NCBI GenBank assembly: GCA_029449245.1
Contig: JANATF010000005.1
Coordinates: forward strand, 2,418,001-2,482,000
DNA: 64,000 nt
From: Mortierella alpina
Taxonomy: Eukaryota > Mortierellomycota > Mortierellomycetes > Mortierellales > Mortierellaceae
Reading direction: 5' to 3'
Part shown: in pieces, positions 58,901 through 64,000 of the stretch
Numbering within the stretch: position 1 is the stretch's first letter
Layout of the letters: each line of letters starts with the position of its first letter
Position numbers and translations under genes: made by a program
The notes under the pieces: generated by a model
The model's database searches: none
Told to the model about the DNA's origin: nothing
The model's input: only the letters and a program-made list of their open reading frames with translations

Positions 58901-60230
58901 CTTACTCTTGAGCCTGGCAGAGTCTAGTGCAGGGTCGAGAAGAAAGAGTGGAAAGAGAGTCTGTAGGGGTTTCAGTGACCTGGTTCGTCTTTAAGGGCTG
59001 GCAGCACATACGATAAGCCAGAGACACATACGCGAGATGCTCGCGTTGAACGTACCTTCTCTTTGGCTCGAAGCACAAGGATAGCGGCAGACAGATGGAG
59101 AACGAGAGTGGTATCGAGGTCGTTAGACGGCTACAGAGGGTTTCTGGGTCGGCACCTTGCTCGTTCAGAAGAGGCGTCGCATGGTTGCACTTACTCTTGA
59201 GCCTGGCAGAGTCTAGTGCAGGGTCGAAAAGAGTGGAAAGAGAGTCTGTAGGGGTTTCAGTGACCTGGTTCGTCTTTAAGGGCTGGCAGCACATACGACA
59301 AGCTAGAGACACATACGCGAGATGCTCGCGTTGAACGTACCTTCTCTTTGGCTCGAAGCACAAGGATAGCGGCAGACAGATGGAGAACGAGAGCGGTAAC
59401 GAGGTCGTTAGACGGCTGCAGAGGGATCCTGGAGGAGCACCATGCCCTTTCAGGAGCGGTTTGGCAAAGGGCGTCGTTGCACTTACTCTTGGGTCTGGCA
59501 AAGTCTAGTGCAGGTTCGAGAAGAAAGAGTGGAAAGAGAGTCTGTAGGGGTTTCAGTGACCTGGTTCGTCTTTAAGGGCTTGCAGCACATACTACAAGCC
59601 AGAGACACATACGCGAGATGCTCGCGTTGAACGTACCTTCTCTTTGGCTCGAAGCACAAGGATAGCGGCAGACAGATGGAGAACGAGAGCGGCGTCGAGG
59701 TCGTTAGACGGATGCAGAGGATTTCAGGGTCGGCACCTTGCTCGTTCAGAAGAGACCTCGCATGGTTGCACTTACTCTTGAGCCTGGCAGAGTCTAGTGC
59801 AGGGTCGAGAAGAAAGAGTGGAAAGAGAGTCTGTCGGGGTTTCAGTAACCTGGTTCGTCACTTTAAGGGCTGGCAGGACATACGACAAGCCAGAGACACA
59901 TACGCGAGATGCTCGCGTTGAGCGTACCTTCTCTTTGGCTCGAAGCACAAGGATAGCGGCAGACAGATGGAGAACGAGAGTGGTATCGAGGTCGTTAGAC
60001 GGATGCAGAGGGTTTCTGGGTCGGCACCTTGCTCGTTCAGAAGAGGCGTCGCATGGTTGCACTTACTCTTGAGCCTGGCAGAGTCTAGTGCAGGGTCGAG
60101 AAGAAAGAGTGGAAAGAGAGTCTGTAGGGGTTTCAGTGATCTGGTTCCTTTTTATGGCTGGCAGTACGTACGACCGTGTAGAATCAGAGGCTCGTGTTGA
60201 ACGTACCTTTCATTTTGGCTCGATAGCACA
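55917..60230. repeat. Satellite-like tandem array, 285-296 bp unit, about 15 copies
   Basis: Using ATGGAGAACGAGAG (or ATGGAGAGCG) as marker, units begin at 56207, 56494, 56783, 57072, 57363, 57652, 57941, 58232, 58521, 58806, 59095, 59380, 59676 and 59967, with a diverged partial unit before them. Spacings of 285, 287, 289 and 291 are explained by two small indels: four bases in GGGTCGA(GAAG)AAAGAG, and two bases (CA) in TTCGTCACTTTAAG against TTCGTCTTTAAG. The 59380 unit (296 bp) and both end units are the most diverged. Each of the first 14 units carries a 7-bp inverted repeat ACGCGAG-ATG-CTCGCGT (first 56142, last 59902). Open frames recur on both strands as a side effect of repetition. 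Confidence 0.95.
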
Positions 60231-61393
60231 TAACATTTTCAGTGAGTTTGGCTTTATGGGCTGGCTGGATGCATAGGCTGGATATGCAGGTAAATGCCGC
60301 ACAGACGTAAAATTTTCTACGCGCGCCGTTGCTTCATGGGAAACAGGCTCGATATCCTTCCTCGAGTCTCAAAGACAGGCGAACAGGCGATGAAAAAGGA
60401 TAAGAGGGGGCGGGGGAAACGCGCGTGTAAGGAGTGCGGGGTTACTGCTAGGTCGCCGATCCTAACAAGTACCGTGGCATGGTTATGAGCATGCGGAGGA
60501 CACTATCGGCGATAGGCTTGCTCGACACTCATGTTGAGGTGCAATGTAGAGTACGCAGTGCTATGCAGCAAGAAAAGACCTACCATTGCTTTCGGGTCAG
60601 TCAAGGAGGGAAAAGCAGTCTTTGATGTTATGCACTCGCATGAAAGCAACATGGGAGAGAGTCAATGCGCTGAAGCTCATTTCAGTGTCCATGGCGGGAA
60701 TGAGAATCGAAGTTGTGCATTTCGAATGACCTCTTGGGCTCTTTCTCAACACTAAGCGATGGTTTGTGCAACCTTAACCACAACTCAAAATATCAAGGCA
60801 TGGGAGATGCTCGCTCCCGCAGGTCAGAGTAGGGTGGGAGCAAAGCGAAACTGAGCGGACGGGTCTCTCAGGGCCTACTGCCACGCGAGTCTTTTCAAAG
60901 ATTACATGAGACAATGGATTTATTCATATAGACTATGTATGCATAAGTCGATTTAAAAACAGTGCAGTGCAACGCTGCAGCTATGTAGGGGGGGCCTGAC
61001 ATAGTCGAGGTAGCTCCTTGAGAGCTGTAACATTACTCATATGCATGCTCATCCGGGGCCGATTTAAAATCGTTTCAATACGCAGATGAAACATGTGTTG
61101 TCCAATTACCTTACATTGGTGTGATACGGGATGTTTTAACATAACTTAAATACCAGAAGTCACATAATTTTTAGTGCTGATTTAAAATCAGGCCGAGATA
61201 TCGTATCAAACCCATGTAATGCTCTTACTACACACACCCGCGCCCTATAAATGCAAGCCTCGTTCTCTCACACCTCCATGCATCGCCAAGCCATTGCATC
61301 AATTCACAATCGACCACGCTCTTTCCAACCTTAACGTCCTTACGCTTTCTCTCTTGCCAATCTCATCCACGTCCCCTTCTCGCAAAGACACTA
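60231..61393. other. Region between satellite array and recombinase gene
   Basis: No supported gene. GATTTAAAA occurs at 60950, 61061 and 61179; the last two are near-palindromes (CGATTT-A-AAATCG and TGATTT-A-AAATCA). This is presumably the 5' flank and promoter of the recombinase, and perhaps the left end of a mobile element. No terminal repeat was recognised. Confidence 0.45.
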
Positions 61394-64000
61394 ATGTCTT
61401 CCACCAATGCGGAAGATCCATCCGCTGAAGCTCTTTCCATCGATACTCAATCTGTTCCTGATGCTCAATCTGTTCCTGATGCTCAATCTGGCAATGCGAC
61501 GGACGCGCTGAGTGCAGCGGCGCAAGCAACACTTGATCACCGGTACAGCAAAAAGACAACAGTCAATTACTCGGGCCATGTACAACGAGCACTCAAGTAT
61601 GCTACCGAGCTCGACGATCCTGAATGGAAAACGGCATTCACCACGCTTTCGTCCATCACACCCACGGTGCTGCTCGCCTTTATCGCGTCCAAGTGTGAAC
61701 AGAGCGGCTACTCGTTTAAGACTGCAGAGGGCATTCGCAGTGCTATGAAACGGTACTTTATTGAGAAGTTCGGATGCCAAGGCGAGACCTGGAGTTGTGA
61801 TAACGACAAGTGCATTGGCAATCCTGTTTACGAACCGACTTTCAGCGACTACTTCCGATCTCTCAAGAACCGCGATGGACGGACGGGTGTCAGCAAGCAA
61901 AGTCTTGCAATATCGTATGCTGATATGGCGAAGCTTATGGATTACCTTCAGGACAATGCCACTATTGAGAAGGAGAGTGAAGGGCTATGTTTATTTTTCC
62001 AAGCTTTTGCTGCTACCGGGTTCGTTGTATGGACAAGGTAAGATGACATGTCGATTTCGATACGATATTCCGATACAATATTCCAGTAGACCTCTTCTGT
62101 TCGCAAGCTGATGTTCGTGTGACATTACTCCATCTAGAAATGAGGAGCTGCTCAACCTAAAAGCAAAGAACCTTGAACACAACTTGGTCACCGAGAGTGG
62201 GTCGCCCTACTTCACAATCACGTTAACTTGGCGTAAGACAAACCAAGCCGATGCATCTAAAGGTATGCGAAAATCGAACATACGCTTTTTTCCGAGTCGT
62301 TGATGGTTATCGTCCTGCTTCTGACACGCTGTACTGTTTCCCATTGCGGTTGGTCAGCCAACGTCTACGAAATTCATCCGCGCCCTGACGAACCTCACAT
62401 TTGTTGCTACACCAAACTCCAAGCTTGGCTTGCTTGGTTGGAACGAAATGGGCGACCTCTCCATCCAGACGACTATGTGTTCCCGGCATTGGATGGGAAA
62501 GGGCGTGTCAAAATCAAGGAGCAATTTTCGGCGACACGTGTACAAACGCTGCTGGATCAATTTACTAGAGACGCTCATCTACTTAATGGTCGCAACGGTC
62601 GGTTCACCACACATTGTTTTCGTCGCGGAGGAGCTCAGTATCGATTTATGTTTGCTAGAGAAAAGTGGTCCTTAAAGGCTTTGAAGTGGTGGGGTGGATG
62701 GTCAGAGGGCGAAAGGGTGGGCACAATAATGCGGTACCTGCTGGATGAATTCAACCGATATGAGATGGGCTTCAGTGACATGCTTTCCCCAGTACGACAA
62801 GACAGCCGGCATGCCGTCTTCATGGGCGATACAGACACGCCGGGCACCAATGCAGCGACTCAGCAAGGACTGGCGATTGCAATGGAAGCACAAAGGGCAA
62901 TATTTATCAAGGAGATCGAGCACAGATTCGCCACGCAAACACTGGAGCTGGAGCACAAACTGGAGCAAAAAATCTCCGTCCAGGTCGATCAGCTCTGTAG
63001 CAAGCGCGACATGCAAATATTAGCTGAACAGCTTCGGACGGCTATTCTTACAGATCGAGTCACCGTCTCCCGACTACCTCAACCTGGGCAGGGTTCCAGG
63101 TCCACACAGCAGGCACCAAGACCGGCAAGCCAAGAACCCCTCGCACGGCGCGTACAGCAGCCACAACAGGAACCTGAAGATCAGCAGACGGTTGCAGCCC
63201 CCATCGCTCCGCGCATGCCTACCATCAGCACCTGGCAGGAAGCCGTCAGACAATGGGAGCGTGGAGACCCTGACAGAGGACTAACTATCCCCCTTCACGC
63301 CTGGACTAAAATGATGCGCAAGACGGATGCAGGCAGGTATTCACAGAGGAAGTTGATTGCGGCAGAGTTCAGGTACCTTGGAAGAAATGCGGACAACATG
63401 AGAGATGTTCACGGGGCGGCTACGAAGGCGATTAGGACTCTTATAGTGTCCATCCGCGCCCATAAGTACGCACGAATAGAAAAGGCGCGGGCTCTCGCGC
63501 GGGCTCGTCTAACACAGGGAAGGGAGCGCCGACAGCAGCAGCAAGAGGTGGAAGAAGAAGAGGAAGAAGAAGTGGAGGAAGAAGTGGAGGAAGAGGAGGA
63601 AGAGGAGGAACAGGAGGAAGAGGAGGAAGAAGTGGAGGAAGAGGAGGAGGAAATGGAAGGAGAAGTGGAGAAAGAAGCAGAGGTAGAAGCGGAAGAAGAA
63701 GAAGCTGTAGATGAGAAGGATGATAATACCGATAAAGGCGAGAAAGGAGTAGAGGACGAGGGTGAGAACGAAGTCGAAGAGCCCTTGATCAGAAGACGAC
63801 ACGTCAAAGTGCTGCAACAGGTACAACGAGCTCAAGAATGTCAATCAAATCCAGTAAACCAAGGACTAAAGTCACAGGCACGAGAAGTGCAACAAGAGCA
63901 AATGTCAGACCAGCAGCAGCAGGAAGTGCAGGAGCAAGAACAGGAGCAGAAGCAGGAGCAGAAGCAGGAGCAGGAACAAGATCCACTGCCACCACCGCAG
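61394..64000 (+). mobile_element. Crypton-type tyrosine recombinase gene (3' end outside window)
   Basis: Exons 61394-62037, 62138-62262 and 62358 to the window end stay open for 804 residues with no stop. A SAM-like core-binding domain (about 50-165) precedes a tyrosine-recombinase catalytic domain: Arg215 at the exon 1/2 join (VVWTRNEELLNL), Lys248 (TWRKTNQ), His342 and Arg345 (THCFRRGGA), Trp371 (GGWSEG) and Tyr383 (TIMRYL). Residues about 544-621 (STWQEAVRQWERG, KMMRKTDAGRYSQRKLIAAE) resemble the GCR1_C DNA-binding domain typical of fungal Cryptons. Then come a run of Glu (about 652-711) and a Gln/Glu-rich tail. No reverse transcriptase or DDE transposase is visible. All key residues look intact, so it may be active. 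Near the N-terminus the heptapeptide SVPDAQS is repeated. Confidence 0.85.

Noticed and set aside
56207-60200. Recurrent 62-81 codon plus ORFs (MENESGIEVVRR...) in the satellite
   Set aside because: They are repeated because the DNA is repeated; frames end at different points when the small indels vary, as expected of noncoding satellite.
55917-60230. CRISPR array
   Set aside because: Units near 289 bp with no alternating unique spacers, in a eukaryotic genome with introns; this is a satellite.

Overview
The window is nuclear DNA of a fungus. Protein-coding genes are on both strands and nearly all are split by short GT-AG introns. The gene set is fungal: an APSES/ankyrin cell-cycle factor, glucosidase II beta with a C-terminal ER signal, an Mgr3-type mitochondrial TPR protein and a Crypton-type tyrosine recombinase with a GCR1_C-like domain. 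Intron density, glutamine-rich and serine-rich regions and the protein styles suggest an early-diverging filamentous fungus such as Mortierella or a relative. That placement is inference. All exon joins were read by eye from splice sites, reading phase and protein continuity; there is no transcript evidence.

Region 1 (1-7574), minus strand: an MBF-type transcription factor with long polyglutamine tracts and three ACGCGT boxes in its own upstream region, then a five-exon BAR-SH3 membrane-curvature protein. Region 2 (8284-16711) is rich in mitochondrial energy genes: a short IF1-like ATPase inhibitor, a large acidic protein built of repeats, a canonical IF1 with presequence, SDHAF4, and succinyl-CoA ligase alpha. 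The last two diverge from one 250-base promoter.

Region 3 (17495-35194): a coiled-coil protein with three PPxY motifs, a WDR26/Gid7-like WD40 protein, a large serine-rich coiled-coil protein, and ribulose-phosphate 3-epimerase with a 13-nt exon. Region 4 (35582-49669): a SLC35-type transporter with a long disordered N-terminus, a small N-myristoylated SVIP-like protein, an Mgr3-like TPR protein, a SCY1-like pseudokinase with a decayed inverted relative beside it, and two tandem VOC (glyoxalase-fold) genes.

Region 5 (49915-64000): an intronless PC-esterase-like membrane protein lacking its expected catalytic Ser and His, glucosidase II beta, a small frameshifted ORF, and then an accessory segment. 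There the 5' part of an aldo-keto reductase gene runs directly into about 4.3 kb of tandem repeats of 285-296 bp. Some 1.1 kb further on lies an apparently intact tyrosine recombinase of Crypton type that continues past the window end. This right end is the most dynamic and least explained part of the window.
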